Assembly: GCA_950295325.1 (NCBI GenBank)
Contig: OX485805.1
Location: 54,150,758-54,214,757, forward strand
DNA: 64,000 bases
DNA from: Polytrichum commune
Taxonomy: Eukaryota; Streptophyta; Polytrichopsida; Polytrichales; Polytrichaceae
Direction: 5' to 3'
Shown: positions 12,241 to 25,500 of the stretch, in pieces
How positions within the stretch are numbered: position 1 is the first letter of the stretch
How the letters are laid out: each line of letters opens with the position of its first letter
Made by a program: the position numbers and the translations under genes
The notes under the pieces: model-generated
What the model saw: the letters and a program-made list of their open reading frames with translations, nothing else
Told to the model about the DNA's origin: nothing
Database searches by the model: none

Positions 12241-13702
12241 AAAAAAAATTAGAAAAAACTACCACCCCATCCAACCCTGAAGATATATAGAGCCACATAT
12301 TGCAAAAGACCCCAATACATAGCTACGCTCTTACATAAGCAAACACTCAAAGTATTTAGTATATCACCAATCAGATGATGCATAAGATGCATGAGTTCTA
12401 CATACTGATGAATGATTTTTTTTCATTCAAGTGCCAATAAGCACATGCAACCTTTCTTTATTCTATCTTGTTTCAATTTGGCTACGTACAACAACAACCC
12501 CTGTAGGCGCAAACAAATCTTATATAGTGTGTCCACTACCTATTTGTGCTATGGAACAAAGAGAGTGTGTGTGTGTGTATGTGTTGAGGGGTGGGAGCAC
12601 ACTTGCTCAAAATTGCCATTTTCAAATTGCTTTTTTGGACCTATTTATGAGATTATTGGGCATGACATGCGCCCAATGTTGGAGAGTTCCATAAAAAAGT
12701 CATACCATGTTTCAACAATGCATGTTCATTATATGGGGCTCATACTATATTCTTCGACAATTCCTCCTGACTCGAATCTCTAATTCTCTTCGTTTGAATG
12801 TGAGTGATTCTGAATGAAACACGGATCTTTATCTCTACAATTCACACATGCTAGGAACTTGGAGGCATGTAGCTAGGATATTTGGAAATTGGCAATTGGG
12901 GGTGTGTAGGTGTTAGGTGCAAATGTTGCCGTGTGACCATATGAGCACCCCATTTATAGTAAGAGAACATGAAGTGTGTACTTGATGTATCTACAATATA
13001 ACATTGTTGAGTTTCATGGTTGTGTTACATTCAATATTTGGTTTATGACATGGGCCTCCGTCGTCTTGCTTCGTATGAAGAATCTTAAACGATATGAAGA
13101 GATTCGTGTTGGTATGAATAATATGAATAGTGCCAATATTGTCAGTATGGAGTGTGGCCGCATGAACAATGTATCCTGCACATACTGTTGGAATGTACAA
13201 TGATTCTTGCGTGCATGCCAGGAGTATAGCTGCACCCAAAATTCCAAAAGTCTGCATCAATATATGAATGATAAACATATAATAGTATTGTTTTGGGGGC
13301 CCGCATGTTCTGCTTGCCATATTTTGTATTCAATGTAACTAGCCCACATGGTTGAATGACGTTATCAAGTAATCATTTTTCCATTTCAGTAAATAACGCC
13401 CATCATAACTCTGCATGGAAACGTTGGCTGCACAAAACCTTTGTCTTGGATCATCGTCCAAAATGGACCTCTACACCGAAATCTAATGAACGAACTTTGA
13501 TTCTAAGGGCCCGATCGCACCAAGTGGTGCTGGGCCGGGACTACGCTGTAAAGCTTCCTGCCTGGAAGCTCCAGTCCGGGTACGGTGCTTACCCTGTGCG
13601 TCAGCAGGGTCCAAGACGGGGGGCCGCACCGGGCGGATATGCAACGGAGAGGCCCAAAAAATCATCCATCCCCATCCATCGCTACAGACGAGGCGATGGC
13701 TT

Positions 13703-13730
13703 CACTACTAGGAATGGGGGTCCTTTCCCA
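13703..13730 (+). repeat. Third CACTA-terminus-like site
   Basis: CACTACTAGGAATGGGGGTC then CTTTCCCACAC matches the outer termini at 5170 and 28743 about as well as they match each other. It is preceded by CTT, which does not match the ACT found outside 28743. No partner terminus for it was found. It could be the end of a second, nested or truncated CACTA element. Confidence 0.55.
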
Positions 13731-13984
13731 CACCAGAAGGACATGGTTTTGCCAAATGATATCAAGCACGACACTTGTCCTAGGTGGTCCAACCACTGTG
13801 CAGAAATGTTCAGACTATGTGTGCAATTTAGTATATATACAACAAAACGAGATTATGCAACAATACCGAGTGATGTGATTGGTGCGACCAATACCTAGCC
13901 GATGTATTGGTCACATTAGTCACTACACTATGAAATATTGCATAACCTTTTATCGCTCAATGGCTACACACATATTGTCACCAG

Positions 13985-14336
13985 GTGTAGCACTTGGGGC
14001 CCCAATTCCTACACTCGGGGCCCGAAGTGCTACAACTTGGGCCCGAGTTGAGACACTTCGGGGCCGCAAGTGAAGCACTTGGGGCCCCAATTCCTACACT
14101 CGGGGCCCGAGTTCAGACACTTCGGGGCCCCAGGTGTAGCACTCGGGGCCCCCATTCCTGCACGCGGGGCCCGAAGTGCTACAACTGGGGCCCGAGTTGA
14201 GACACTTGGGATCCCCAGGTGTAGCACTTGGGGCCCCAATTTCCACACTCGGGGCCCGAAGTGCTACAACCGGGGCCCGAGTTGAGACACTTCGGGGCCC
14301 CAGGTGTAGCACTTGGGGCCCCAATTCCTACACTCG
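13985..14336. repeat. GGGGCCCC minisatellite, 21-bp units in an 85-bp period
   Basis: About 350 bp is built from modules of about 21 bp. Each has a GGGGCCC(C) palindromic core and one of four alternating linkers (TGTAGCACTT, AATTCCTACACTC, GAAGTGCTACAAC, GAGTTGAGACACTT). The first module recurs at about 13991, 14076, 14140, 14225 and 14310. Spacing is therefore 85, 64, 85 and 85, with one module missing from the second period. Both strands read as heptad-like Gly-Pro repeats, which follows from the palindromic core and is probably not protein coding. Confidence 0.85.
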
Positions 14337-16720
14337 TCCACATTATATATATTGAATACAAAGTGATAACCTATAATTTATCCCAACACCTTCACAACAC
14401 CTTCACAACACCAAAAAATGGTTTGGCATGTACCGATTTTATAAAGCATATTGTTGTACTCTCTGACAATGAATGTCGAAGGCTTCTGTGGTCACTAGTT
14501 CAGTTGCCTCTATTTATATCAACCTCCCTCACATTCAGAATTCCAAATGAATCCAACAACAATCTTCCCATTTCGCAAACATACACTCTTACATTTTGAA
14601 ATGGTCCCCATTCTTCTCTTATATCTCAAGTTCGCATACAACTTACTCATAACTCTTAACACAATGAACTGCATTTACCACGAATAAACGAACATTTACA
14701 ATCTCTCACACACGATAAAATATAGTTAGCCATTACCATGGATGTGTAACTTGTATTCACAATAACATTATGCTTGATCCAAAATCTCAAATCGCACAAT
14801 CACTGCAACAATTGCTCATTTATTTATAGACAATAATTGAGCTCTAGCCCTCACACAAAGCACGTGTTGAGGGAAAACATATTATGAGTTTTAGAATGCA
14901 CTGAAAAGGTTCTAAGAATGTTGTGTATTTCTCTCCTCCATTTGCCTGCTCGCTGTCGGGGGGGGGGGGCAAGCTGATAGATATAATTGCCTGCACTCAA
15001 CCTGCACTGAACTTGCACATGAGATAGATAGATACATTCAATTTGCCAAACATGAACATATCCATAATGTTCCATAATATTATTTTATTGTATTGGAAAG
15101 CAAAGCATTCACATGATAGACATGATACAAACCAACACAACAACATAAATATTAGGGCATTCTAACCGTTTGTCAATGTAAAGTTAAATTAAAACTTAAT
15201 TTAACCTTAAAATTTTAAAAAATAAGTCACAAAAACCAATGTTATAAGAGCTTGTAAAATTGAAAACTCTTTGATGTGGCAACTACCCCAAAAATGATCA
15301 CAAACTTAGGCCTCGGGGTGTGGGAGTTGCGCAAGATTATATGTTGTTGTGATTAATGTGTCTATTACCCTGCCTGGGTATTAGTCATATTAGTAACATA
15401 ATTCCACAATCATCTAAAATATTATTTTATTGTCTATTAAATTGCATGCCCACCATTCATATGATATAGTTATTTTGATTGTAATTCAGTATGAAATATT
15501 TATTGTGCATATGTGTCCTTAAAATAGAATATGTTTTCCTCCATCATATTTCACCATCATGTGTAGTGTGGAGTCTTTTGCGACCCCTCAACAAAATGCT
15601 ATTTCAATGCATTTATATTCAAAAACATGTACATTATGTATAGTACCATATAGTAGTTGATGCATTTCATGCGCATTGCATGTGTTTACACATAGAGTCT
15701 GCATTTTGGGTACATGTGTTGCAAAAGATTATGGAATTGGTCGAATAAAGCCGTGCCTCTCTTTTATTATACAAAGAAACATGGAAACGTCAATGCGTAA
15801 AATATGGAAGGGTACTTAGGTGGGTTACAAAGTTTGTTTTGATGCCATAATTAACTTGAACGACCCGCATTGGTCCAGTGTGCACATATGGGAGCATTGT
15901 TACTTCACAATAACCACCAACTAATAGGGGATATATTTTTTTATGCACCGAAAAGATATCGTAAGTGTCAATTCCCATCCTTCAAATTCCAGAACTTATT
16001 GTCTAACTTTAGTTCACATACTTCTCAATGCCCTTATGCTCAACCCAATCTTTGTGAATAACAACATCTTAAGCATGCTATCCATCCATAAATCATTTGA
16101 ATTTTTTTGTATATTGAGTTCATATTGTGCTATTATTTGCGGGAAGGCTTGGATATTTCTCTTTTTCAGTTCAACCCACCACATATTGTGGAAGTACAGA
16201 AAGTATTCTAAAAACCATTATGACACATGTTTGTACTTGCTAGAATCGAATTGCAACCCATAAGGTGGAGCTCAAGATTTGAGATGCTATATTTAAACTA
16301 GCAATTCTCGGTGTTTTGAGGTTAGTTAACATTAGTTCGAACCCAACTTGAATAACAAAACGTAAACATTTTTCAAGATATTTGGTGCCACTTATTATTC
16401 ACAACTATGGAATACTATAACTTTATATTCCAAGATTGTTTTTTTTGTATGGAGTTGATTGTTTTAGAGTAAAATATAGCATAATATATATTAAGAATAT
16501 GTATGATGCTTACGTTTAAAAAAGGATAGGAGATGATGGCAAATATAGAACCCATTTGTGTGCCAAAGCGAACAATATTTGTTTGTGAATATTTGGGGCC
16601 TATATTGATTAAATTCATTGTATTTATTTGTGTGCCAATTTTGCATTTGATTTCACATTCCCGTAAGACTAAAACTTTCCAGGAAATTGCGACTTTTGCA
16701 TCCATTCACAAATTTTGCAG

Positions 16721-18300
16721 CCTCCAAAGGCAGGCGGTCGATGGGCAATCATTGGGAGCTTCCATGGCATTATGGAGGTCGTTAAATCCCATCAATTCCC
16801 ATAATTTCATGTTCGTCGCACATCAACTGATGTGATGTCTTGGTGGAGTGTTCTCATTACAATTAACGTCGACAACCTCAAGGCTTGTGCCTGCACCTGC
16901 CCTCACACTGCCATCGCGAATATGTCTGCAGCACTTGTTCGCACAGTTCCGGATCTCGGCGCATACACGAGCTGCATCCCATGCAGGTTCGAGTTCCACT
17001 TTACAATTGCGAAGCATTTAGACTGAAGGTCCCACAGCCTCGAACCTCCACCCATTTCTTGGTTTTTTGCTTTTCCCCGCACTGATTCTCATGAGTTCCC
17101 CACCACCTGCATGATGTTGTCGCCTGAATCCTATTCTGCTGTTGCGCTTGTGTGTTCGTTTGGTTTTTTTTTTCTCCCATCGGTTCATGCACGTTTGCCA
17201 GAGCGTCCTGGCTCACATCGGAGTTGCGGTTTCAGTCGTCGCCTCCAGCTGGACCCTTCAATGTTTGTCGTTTGCCTTACTGGTTTACCAACCACCTTCT
17301 TCTCATGAAGGCACTGTGTATCTCCCTTCTCCTGAACTGACAAGCTAACCCGCCCCCTCACGCATCTCGCATTTGCTGCACCCCAGTTTTGCGATACAGT
17401 TGTGAGCCGGTCGTCTAGGTTTTCGCAGGTGGGATTCTTAGGTGGTTCTGATAATCGCCATGATGCTGCTAGTTCGTGATTGCGAGAAGCGGCGAGGGGG
17501 ATGACTGAGGCGCAGGAGATGCTAGAGTAGTACTTCAGTGTTTTCACTCCAGTGTTGGACGTCGGTGTTTGAGCTTTTCTTTATTTTCTGTTCTTCTGCA
17601 TAGATTCCTACAACAACATGAAATTAAGATTATTGGAGCAGATTTTTAAGTTACTTGTGTCCGTGGCATTGCTTGGCCAACTAGCTCTGTTCATGCATGG
17701 GTCAAGTAGCAGATTCAAGATTAAACAGTCTGGATGCGTGAATCCCAGAACTAACAATTGAATATGAAGTTATGTTTTGTTTGCTATTCACCAAACGTGC
17801 GGCAGCTCTGAACATGATGCATGCATAGTCCTTCTGGAAGTATGTGATGCAGATGCAATACAGAAGTCAATAAATTTGGGGTGGGTGGTTTGCAGGTGAC
17901 TACTTCGTGTGTTTGGTGCCAAACAACATGGCAACACCCGACACGCGTGTCGTCCGAGAACCTGCCCGCCATTGTCATGGGGAGCCTGTGTCCGCACATA
18001 TATGGCAGGGTGTGGGGGAGGGGCCATTCCGCGCGCACGGGCGCAAGAAACGTAAAGGCAGAAGTCCGCGCGTCCAACAGTCTCCGGACAAACACAGATT
18101 GGGGAAACTCCCTCGAATGCCCGAGGCGACTGTCCCCCACCCTTATACTTCATCCCTACATAGCATTTGGTTTTTTGCAATACATTGTTTGTCATCAGTG
18201 TGTGTGTGCAAGTTGTATTTTGTGAAGGCCGACCATGCCATATTGCCTACCATTCACATTGTACGTGACATTATAGTTTTATATCCTTGTGCAGAGGGAC
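16721..18300. other. GC-rich CACTA interior upstream of TNP1-like copy B
   Basis: Composition returns to that of the CACTA interior. Short open frames occur on both strands. On the plus strand, an ATG at 17928 opens a basic stretch (GRKKRKGRSP) that could be an upstream exon of copy B, but I could not connect it by a phase-consistent splice. No Ptta-like domain is visible here, unlike in copy A. Confidence 0.3.
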
Positions 18301-20143
18301 ATGAATGCTGCACATGCACGGAACTCTCAGCGTGAGCCTCACTACGGCTATGGCTATGTCCCAAATCCATATCTACACCCATACCACGATTACGCGGCAC
18401 TGACGTAATCTGCATATGGACCACCACAACCAACACTGCCTCCATATCCGTATGGCGGATATGGAGCACCACACCATAAAGGACGAAGACGCGGGTTGCA
18501 GGAAACGTCGAGCTCCCCCCAGAGTAGCAGCAGCAAGTCTGCACATTTAAACGAGTTGGAGACAGAGTGCGCGAATGCAGCTGATGTCAAAGGAGCTGCA
18601 GATGTCTTGCAGACATCCAACCCTGTAACAGCGGGGACTGCAACTGCAACGAAGGACAGCGTCGCTTGCCAACAGGAGTCGCGGCAGGGTGCAACATCCA
18701 AGGGGGCTCCGGATGTGGTATGCACTCGTCTTTGATGATTACCTGTGTAGGTCGCATAAATTGAAAGCAAAACCAATCATGCGCAATTGTGAATGTAATT
18801 GGCGTGTCATTTTCCACAACATGGCCATTTCGCATGTAACAACATTAGCACAGTGCAAGCCCAAGCTGCGAGTGATGTTGTAATGACGCCTTACATATGC
18901 GTATGCAGCACGAAGACGACGAGCAACCGCTCTCCCAAGTCTTCCGCTTTGCGACTCCGCAAGGGCATTGCAATACTTGTGGACAACCAACTAAGGCCAG
19001 CTGGCAGTCAGAGGCAGAGAAGATGCTCAGGATTCTCGACAGGAGGGTCGCAATAGTTGAGGATAGACTGGGGAGTGTAGTGGATGGGATAGCCAAAATT
19101 ATTGCGGAATTGGGTGCACGAAGTCATGGATGTGGAAAGGACGTCGAAGCGAGGACATCCGCACACATACGCAACATGTCACACGCACCTGTGCATGATG
19201 CCACAACAACCCCCTCGCAGCAGCAGCAAGGAGAGAGCCCAAAACAGGCGGGAGGCATGGATGCAGAGAAGCCGTCTTCTCCACGTCCTGCACGTCCTGC
19301 AAAACAAAGTAATGCGGACGATGTCGATGATCGCGGAGCCATTTTGGACCACCCAATTGTTGTGGGCGACGACGCGTCGAGCTCTGGTGGGAACAAGGGG
19401 TGCAACATGGAGGGGAGCCCGAGCAAAGGGGCAGTCATCCCAAAGCGCGTGCATGCCAATCCGCGGCAGCGCGTCGTCCCTTTTGCAGGCAGCCTGAATG
19501 GGCCGCAGCCTCGCGTGGCACCTGCTGTTGCACGCGAAGGCACTGGTTTCTACGTTGCCCCGCACGCGCCTATGCAGAAGGACCCCTCTGGGTATGCTGG
19601 CGGCACAGACTCTGGACGAACGCTGGAACCCGCTTTCGTGCCTCCAGTGTTGGAGCCAAAGAGATCCGGAGTGAGCATTTTTCCCAACCTAGTCAATATT
19701 GTGTTTGGTATTGCAATTTGCATGTGCACTGTTGGCTGCTTTGTATGTATTGTTCCAAGTTTCACCGGCACGCATCAAATGTTTAGCACTGACTGGTGTT
19801 TTCTCGCACACAGGTTCCACTGAGGCACAACACCAAGTGTTGGGTCTTGCACCCAGCATTCAACAAGGAGGTCGTGGGAGTGGCCAAAGCGGGTGTGCAC
19901 AACAAGTCCCGCAGCCACCAGAAGCATTTGGTATCCGCATGCAGAGACGGGGAGCAGTACATATTGTTCAAAAAAATCTTCCGCCACGACACTCCACTCC
20001 TCTACCCCGATGATCCTTGCATTGGCCAAAACAAAATGTGCGATGCCGTTGTATGGAATTCTGGGAGGCCCGAGAAGTGGGTGCGATGGGCGTGCAAGTA
20101 CTTGCACGAAGTAACAGAGGAGGGCGCAACGGACTGGGTATAG
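18301..20143 (+). pseudogene. TNP1/TNPA-like CACTA accessory transposase (copy B)
   Basis: There are three exons. B1 (18301-18717) encodes a Pro/Tyr-rich stretch (YGYGYVPNPYLHPY, PPYPYGGYG) and is interrupted in frame by TAA at 18406-18408. B2 (18909-19670) follows a phase-0 intron; it has a likely coiled coil (EKMLRILDRRVAIVEDRL) and a long disordered linker. B3 (19814-20143) follows a second phase-0 intron (GTGAGC...CACACAG) and carries the domain CWVLHP, DGEQ, YPDDP, WVRWACKYL, homologous to exon A3 of copy A and resembling the TNP1 (Transposase_23) domain. The single TAA could derive from CAA by one C-to-T change. Apart from that codon the 503-codon frame is open. Copy B lacks the Ptta/En-Spm region seen in copy A. 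Confidence 0.6.
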
Positions 20144-22502
20144 GTGTTTTGGTTTTTGTAGTGCAAGCCCCTTGACGTAGTACTGTAGCATGTATAGTTC
20201 AAGTATAGTGCCAAAATGGAGATTCGATATGTTGGATGTTCAAGTGTTATGGTCGTACAAATGTGGGAGTAAAAAAAAAAAACATTTCGGCATAAGAAAA
20301 ATGTCTTCAAATATTGACTACGTTGTACAAATGCATTTCATGTTCAAGAGGTTGGAGTATACGAACATGGCAGTTCACAAAAATTGAAGAATGGGAGATG
20401 CTTACCTGCTTATTTACCTTTATTTGGATGTATTGAAGAGGTGCAACGTTATGAAACAAATTATAGTCATGAAAGAAGTTCCACACATTGGCATAAGCAA
20501 TTTAGTATATTATATCAATATATATATTGGGAAAAACAATAAAATGGTGCGTTTGGGGGGCATAGTCGCCAATATGGGCAACTGTGACCCTTTCGTGGAG
20601 CAGACCGGTGCGATTTTCGTCTTCGCAGACATTTGCAATTCAATTTTCATGGTCCTGGGCACAGTGCAGTCGGTGAAGACTGCAGAAGGCATTATTTTAT
20701 TATGATTTTATTTGCTTCAGGCCCCCAATGTGCTTGGAATTTTGAGTTTCTTGGCCAACCAAACAATGGCATGTGGGAAAGTGTGTTTGCCACCATCATG
20801 CGCCGGCATTGCCCAACAAACTCGATATTGTATTTCATGTGAGGAGGCTGCACTGAATTTAAGGAAAACAAGATGGTCGTCGGGGAGGCTTCAGTGCCCT
20901 CATATACAAGAAAAAGCTTGTGGTCTGCCACAAACACCTTCATCGATGGTGTATTAGTGGTGTCATTGCAATGCGCTTATATTAACATGTCATACATGAC
21001 ACAATGTAAATGATATGTGTACCCCTCATGGTGTTCGTAAAAAAATATTATTGTCACCATACCGTGCAAACTGTATTTGACACGTCCAGTAACTGGACCA
21101 TTTTCCAGGAACCCGTCCACTGGAAAGGGTTTTTTTTTCACATGTCCGTGGACGTGCTGGGAGCCTTCCAAATAATCACCAGTGCAGTGCAGCCTACCTC
21201 TGCCCACAGCCAGGGGAAGGGCAGTCTGTCCGATACTGTGGTGGCAGGTGTAGGTGCAGAGATGGCAGATCGGGGCAGCTGACGTGGGTGCACCCAGACA
21301 GTGGTTGTGAGGCATGAACGGCCTCCCCATCGCAACGACGGCTGCTAAGGTGCCGCCATCAATCTTCTCAACCCCGTCCACCATGTTGCCGGAGGTCCAA
21401 AGCTCCGTGCACGCGACACAATAGCATTCATGCGCCAGAAACACAGGATTGTGTGTGCACCATCTTCTTGTGCAGCAGTTCCCACTAGGGGATAGTGGTC
21501 ACATGGCCGTGGCTTTTGTTTCATGCGCGTTGGTGGTTTCTGCGTCAAGGGTTTTCTGTTTTGTTGCCATTGAAGCTCCCTGTCACCAATGATGCTTTGC
21601 AGGTGCAGAGGGGATTGTATATCGGGAGCCAGGTGGATGTAGAACATAGTGGGCGTGGTGCCAGGAAGCAACACACTGTGCATCGCAGCACTGATCCCAC
21701 CATCTAGGCGGTTGTAGGATATAATACCCTTGCACATACGATTTCCTCGCACCTGCACCAGTGTGTGCATCGCACAACCCACGAAGAGGGTGACACATAC
21801 ACGAGCGTGGCGTGTGGTGCACGTGCACAACAACATGTGTCGTGTAGCAGAAGTGCTTCGATTGGGCGTGGGGAGGACGGATGTGCATGGTTAGGAAGAC
21901 GAGGTCGACGGGCGAAGACGTGCGCCAAATTCTGCGTTACTCTGTGACAGTGTGGAATGTTAGGGTTTGGGTGGCTGTTGTGCAAGGTGGGCGCCAACAT
22001 TTTTGCCGCTGGCACATAAGAAATAGGGGAGGGACAGGCGTTGGGGAACCAGATGCGAACGTTCGCTGGCACAGCACCTGTGCCAACAGCAAATGTGGAG
22101 GCGTTGTCTGTATGCAAGCACAAAGCACAACAGATCGGGATATGGGGAAAGAATACCGCTATGCACAGGGATGGGGAAAGTGAAGGCGATGCTGCTGGTG
22201 GGAAAAAAACCGAAAAGTGGTGCGCTGTGAATGTGCATGGAAAGCATGACTATGGCGTGGGCAGTGCACAAAGTTGCCCGTCCTACGACTCGCAGTGGAG
22301 GGGGATAGTGGGGACTTAGCAACGCGAATATTTTGAATCAAACGGCTTGAGGTGAAGTGCCACTGCAATCGCGGGGGCGCAGGCATCGAAGTTCGAAAAA
22401 AAGAATAGAAAGGACACAAGAAACTCTGGTTTTCAATGTGAGCAGTGGCAGGTATATTCCCAGAAGATCCGACACTTACTTGTACCGTGCTAGTAACGCG
22501 AC
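20144..22502. other. CACTA interior between TNP1-like copy B and TNP2
   Basis: About 2.4 kb lies between two plus-strand genes. It starts AT-rich (20150-20700) and becomes GC-rich. It presumably includes the copy B 3' UTR and the TNP2 promoter. Small open frames are present on both strands but none is recognised. Confidence 0.3.
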
Positions 22503-25500
22503 ATGGACCGCGGCAGAGGGGCGCGGGTGCACCCCACAACATATGCACAAAGGATAGAGCTCAGGGATGCAAAAATGTGGCGCCGCGAATCCGCACGACA
22601 TGGAGGTTCAATGCAGACGAGGAGCAGGTGCCCATGCACGCTCTGTATGTTCGGCAGACCATTGTTGCGCGCAACACAAGCCCGACATCTACGAGACTAT
22701 GGGAGACATCCACAGAGGAGGCTCCAGGAGCAGGTAAACACGGACACATAAACCACAATGTGGAATTCCGTGGTGCTGGTATGTTTTGCTTTGACATGAG
22801 CAGAATGATGCCCAAACATAATACATTCCAATTTGGTACAGGCAGACTGTAGCATCCATTCAGAAATGTTGCGTGAATGTTTGTGTCAAACTCATGCATG
22901 CAGTTGCGCAGTAATAAAAATGGACGAAAAGTACAGGTACATATGTACCATGTTGACATGAGGCCTGTATGTGTAGTAAAAAACTATTGGAGTTGCTGGA
23001 ATTCGAGTTTGTAAGGATTTAAGAAGTCCCTCGGTGGATCATCTTTAAACATTTATCCTAGAAGAAGTGTGGCCTTCTTTGAAGACATATATATATGTCT
23101 ATTACCACAGACGTGGTTGAACATGATGGAGTATGATCATTGAGCAAAAAAATAGTTATTTTGGGAGTGCGAATGCTTGCATAAGTACATAGAACAGAGT
23201 ATTTGGAGACCGAAATATTTCGGCACGCACCGCATGCATGGATGCATGTGAATTGCGGGGATGCAGGTGCCGATGTGATGGCCTGCGAACTTCTAGTGTA
23301 TGTGTGCAGAAATATATAACCAGGTGGTGTTTGAGGTAGGGGGAAGAGAGGGACAGCTCCGACGAAGAGTGGGAGACCGCATATGCTGCACTCGACCCGC
23401 TCTCACAACTTGGATGGGGGAACCGTCGTGGCGTACAACGTGGGGGTGCTGTTGAGGTGGTGCGAGATGTGTTTGTGGCGGCAGATTTAGTGCACGAAGA
23501 CGCCATGTCGGAAATGGGAGGGGTCGGGAGCAATGCCAGCGAGGGGGCGCCAAGTGCGGGCGACTGTGCGGTGGAGTCCACAGGCACAGATACAGATGCA
23601 TGCATGGACCAGCAGGGCAGCGTGCTTGGCAGCGATGAAGGTTAGCAATGGGTGCATGGCATGTTGTGCGATTGCATTTTGAAATCCATGGTTGCTTGTA
23701 CTATGCTCACGACTGACTGGCGGCATTGGAATGCAAGCACCATACTGAACACTGGGACAGCAGGGTGAAACATGTATTGATGCAAAAGGTTGCGCATGAT
23801 GACCGCAGACGAGGAGGTGTGGAGCAACTTTAGTGGAGAGAGCAACAACGACAGTGGTGGCAGCGAATCCGAGGACGAGGTGCAATTGGAGGGAGACTCC
23901 GAGATGCATGCACAAAGTGTCTGCCCAGGTATCCAGAATGCTGCAGCACTGAACGAAGAGGCAACAACCCCTCTGTATTGTGGATCCAGCGTATCCAGGC
24001 TAGACAGCACACTCATGTTCATGAATGTCTGCCGCACGCACAAAGTGACAAATGCGTGCATTAGCGAATTGCTGAACCTGCTATCGAAGGTGATTCTCCC
24101 AACACCAAACTCTCTTCCTAGCAGCGAAGGGATGGCCTCCACAATGCTTAGCAGACTCGGACTGAGATACGATTGTATCGACGCTTGCAGGAACGGGTGT
24201 GTGCTGTATAGACGCGAGTATGCTGAATTGGACACATGTCCCGTGTGTCAAGCCGCCAGGTATAGGAATGCAGGATTGTCGCGGGTACCTGTGAAGGTTT
24301 TGAGGCATTTTCCACTTGGTCCAAGGCTGAGGAGAATGTTCTCCACACCTCAACTTGCGACATTAATGACATGGCATGCAGAGAACGTGTCGACGGACGG
24401 GAGGATGCGGGGGCCTTATGATTCGCCGCAATGGTCGCATGTGAGAGAGAAACACGCCGAGTTTGAAGCGGACAGCAGGAACATACATCTCGGATTGTGT
24501 GCAGACGGCATAAATCCGCACTCGCAGAAAAGGTCCACGCATTCCGTCTGTCCGGTGATGTTGCTGAATTACAACATTCCCCCATGGCTGACCATAAAGA
24601 AATTTTTCATAATGCTCAGCCTTTTGATACCGGGCCCCGAAGCGGTCACAGGCGACCGCATGGATATTTTTCTTGAGCCATTGATAGAGGAGCTGAGAGA
24701 GCTATGGATACAGGGCACAGTATGCAATGACGCAGGGCGATGGCGAGGGGAGGCAAGGTTCACACTGCGGGCAATATTGCTGTGGTGCGTACATGACTTC
24801 CCTGCGTACGCCATGATGGCGGGGACATCGAACAAGGGATATTGTGCGTGTCCTGTCTGCGGACCAAACACACCCGCGAGGCACTCACAACATTTGTCGA
24901 AGGTTGTGTATGGAGGCAGCCACCGCAGGTGGTTGCCAGCAGACCACCCCTACAGGTTTGACACACACGTGTTCAAAACGCAGGAGCTGCAGGAAGCGCC
25001 TGCACGCATGGATGCGAACAAACACATACGATGGGCTTTTATGCGCGCAGAGTATGCGCGCTTTGGAGGGAGGCTTGCTGCACAGGGAGACCCAATGCTC
25101 TGCAGCGGCGTGAAGCGATTACCCTCTTTGTTTACTCTGCCGTACTGGAAGGTAATGGCATGAAAAGTACAACCAATGGCTGCACTTGTGCTTCATTTCT
25201 ATATTGCATGCAAGAGGGCGAAGCAACACGCAGGGAAGAGGAAATGCACAATGCAGCAATCATTGACACTGGGAGCTACGGCAGACAGTGCAGACAGTGG
25301 GAGCAGAAGTGAGGAGGAGCAACAAAAAGGAGAGGGCATGCTTGGGTGGATGGAATGGCAGGGGTTACGTAGACGGTGTGCACCAAACATGGCCTAACAA
25401 CACACTGGGAAGCACGCTGCAGACACCACCTGACCATGTTTATGTGCAAAACGTGCATTGTATTGGCGATGCACTGGAAAATAATGCAGACCATGAATTG

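Larger units (their letters stand above)
12241..16720. other. AT-rich island inside the CACTA element
   Basis: Base composition shifts abruptly to AT-rich at about 12.24 kb and back at about 16.72 kb. The island contains a GC-rich patch (13500-13720), a CACTA-terminus-like site at 13703, the GGGGCCCC minisatellite (13985-14336), and two related palindromic stretches near 13880-13925 and 15345-15390. I could not find matching ends or a TSD for the island as a unit, so its origin is unresolved. Confidence 0.4.

Noticed and set aside
12560-12590. A GT microsatellite as a promoter or regulatory feature
   Set aside because: Very short (GTGTGTGTGTGTATGTGT) and without gene context.
13356-13898. 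A 180-codon open frame on the plus strand with a basic Gly/Arg/Pro-rich middle
   Set aside because: It runs straight through the CACTA-terminus-like site at 13703 and through a GC-rich patch that lowers stop frequency on both strands. No recognisable motif and no splice context.
13994-14324. Overlapping open frames on both strands with Gly-Pro heptad repeats
   Set aside because: These are forced by the palindromic GGGGCCCC minisatellite. The 85-bp period is not a multiple of three, so a periodic protein is not maintained.
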